DNA from: Spirochaetaceae bacterium
Lineage (GTDB): Bacteria > Spirochaetota > Spirochaetia > DSM-27196 > SLAA01
Length of the DNA: 5,211 nucleotides
Reading direction: 5' to 3'
Assembly (NCBI GenBank): GCA_003564775.1
Contig: PXEI01000036.1
Location: 1-5,211 of the forward strand
Of this stretch, positions 4,288-5,211 are shown piece by piece; position 1 is the stretch's first letter, and each line of letters starts with the position of its first letter. The notes beneath the pieces were generated by a model. That model was not told where the DNA came from. It worked only from the letters and a program-made list of their open reading frames with translations, and made no database searches. The position numbers were made by a program, and so were the translations under genes.

Positions 4288-5211
4288 CTAGCGCTTTCTT
4301 GAAGTGATTTCGTTCCCATCCGCGTCGAGCATCGTAACCTCAAGCGGCATTTCACCAAGGGCGTGAGTTGCACAACTAAGGCACGGATCGTAAGCGCGAA
4401 TAGCGACTTCAACCATGTTCATCATCGGTTCGGTGATCTCGGCCTGACCGCTCATCTGGGCCTTGGCGACAAAGTTCACCGCTTTGTTCATAGGAACATT
4501 GTTGTTCGTCGTCGACACAATGAGGTTACACATAGTGATCTGGTCATCCTCGTTCACATTGTAGTGATGGAACAAGGTGCCTCGAGGTGCTTCCACAAGT
4601 CCCACACCCTCGTCCTTGCGTTCACCGGTCGCAATCAGATCGGTACCCTGCAAGTCCGGATCCTCAAGGAGTTCCTTAATGACCTCTGCCGAGTGGAGAA
4701 TCTCAATGATACGCGCCCAGTGGTAGTGCATGCACATGTTGTTCGGTTTGCCGTTTGTCGCTGCACGGAAAATCTCAAACTCTTTCTGCGCCAACGGGCT
4801 TGGAATGAAGTCGCAGGTGTTGAGGCGAGCCAGCGGCCCGACGCGGTACCAACCCTCTTCCTCACCAAGTGAGAGCAGGTAAGGGAACTTCATGTAACTC
4901 CATGACTTAACACCCTCACCAACGATATTGGTGTAGTCCTGATAGTCGGCGTAGTCAATGATCTTGTTACCTTCCGAGTCAACAGCACGAATTCCACCAT
5001 GATAGAAGTCAAGCGCACCATCTTTGCGTACAAGACTGAGATGGTTAGACGGAAAATGCGAGAAGCCGTCGATCATGGCCTTGTTCTTGCCGTAGTAGTC
5101 TTTGAACAGATCCAGAGCCGCAATAGACCACTCAATCATCTTGTCAGCATTGAGTGGATCCGCACCTTTAAGGAAGCGATCCCGCTCTTCAATTGAGAGG
5201 TTCTTGTTGAC
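4288..5211 (-). CDS. [NiFe]-hydrogenase large (alpha) subunit, group 3 (HoxH/MvhA-like), N-terminus beyond right edge
   Basis: The last 307 residues of the catalytic subunit are present, and the frame is open through the right edge. Group 3 large subunits are usually about 400-490 residues, so roughly 100-180 are missing, including the N-terminal cysteine pair that holds the other side of the NiFe site. Visible: YRVGPLARLN (122-131 of the visible part), GVGLVEAPRGTLFHHY (202-217; EAPRG is a conserved active-site segment) and the C-terminal metal motif DPCLSCATH (275-283; Cys277, Cys280, His283; DNA 4363-4389). After His283 come 24 residues, the peptide normally removed by the maturation protease encoded next. 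The C-terminal motif with ALGEMPL resembles bidirectional NAD-linked HoxH as well as the MvhA/F420-type enzymes; without the diaphorase, electron-transfer or small-subunit genes I cannot pick the subgroup. These are soluble cytoplasmic enzymes that couple H2 to NAD(P), ferredoxin, F420 or heterodisulfide. Confidence 0.96.
   Translation of the reverse strand, partial: VNKNLSIEERDRFLKGADPLNADKMIEWSIAALDLFKDYYGKNKAMIDGFSHFPSNHLSLVRKDGALDFYHGGIRAVDSEGNKIIDYADYQDYTNIVGEGVKSWSYMKFPYLLSLGEEEGWYRVGPLARLNTCDFIPSPLAQKEFEIFRAATNGKPNNMCMHYHWARIIEILHSAEVIKELLEDPDLQGTDLIATGERKDEGVGLVEAPRGTLFHHYNVNEDDQITMCNLIVSTTNNNVPMNKAVNFVAKAQMSGQAEITEPMMNMVEVAIRAYDPCLSCATHALGEMPLEVTMLDADGNEITSRKR
4291..4362 (-). other. 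Predicted cleaved C-terminal peptide of the hydrogenase large subunit
   Basis: The 24 codons after His283 of the CxxCxxH motif encode ALGEMPLEVTML followed by a polar, basic tail ending SRKR. In [NiFe] hydrogenases of this group the maturation protease cuts just after that histidine. The cut site is inferred from the family, not shown directly. Confidence 0.75.

Noticed and set aside
4254..4412. Longer protease reading frame overlapping the end of the hydrogenase gene
   Set aside because: Only the part from 4253 matches the family, and the overlap lies over the conserved hydrogenase C-terminus in another frame.
4363..4872. Rightward 169-codon open frame opposite the hydrogenase gene
   Set aside because: It is antisense to the conserved large-subunit coding sequence, with no domain.

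Overview
The window is bacterial chromosome of roughly balanced base composition with densely packed genes. It carries two nickel-related modules separated by a small redox pair. The group 3 [NiFe] hydrogenase, the nickel-pincer (Lar) genes and the single-CxxC-position thioredoxin-fold protein suggest an anaerobic or facultatively anaerobic bacterium with hydrogen metabolism. Deep-branching Actinobacteria or Chloroflexi are possible hosts, but the sequence alone does not fix the taxon.

Layout. Positions 1-2356 are a leftward (minus-strand) operon read in the order larC, larB, cinA. Both junctions are 4-base ATGA overlaps, so translation is probably coupled along the whole transcript. cinA runs off the left edge. 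A sigma70-like promoter lies just upstream of larC. Positions 2357-2523 are a divergent intergenic region. Rightward from there come a short glutaredoxin-like gene (about 2524/2572-2793) and a classical NAD(P)-dependent short-chain dehydrogenase (2929-3684). A strong hairpin at 3702-3728 sits between this rightward pair and a convergent leftward unit. That unit is the tail of a hydrogenase operon: the [NiFe]-hydrogenase large subunit (right edge to 4288, N-terminus outside the window), then its maturation endopeptidase (4253-3777).

How the genes fit together. LarB activates the pyridinium ring of nicotinic acid adenine dinucleotide (NaAD) and LarC inserts nickel to finish the nickel-pincer nucleotide cofactor of LarA-type racemases and epimerases. 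The CinA family commonly carries a C-terminal NMN deamidase (PncC) that makes the NaMN from which NaAD is built, so the third gene may feed the first two; this is inference, because its C-terminus is not in view. The hydrogenase large subunit needs nickel insertion followed by removal of a C-terminal peptide, and the adjacent protease is the expected enzyme for that last step. The window therefore holds two nickel cofactor assembly systems within about 5 kb. No mobile element, RNA gene or CRISPR array was recognised, and no gene-free stretch exceeds 300 bases.
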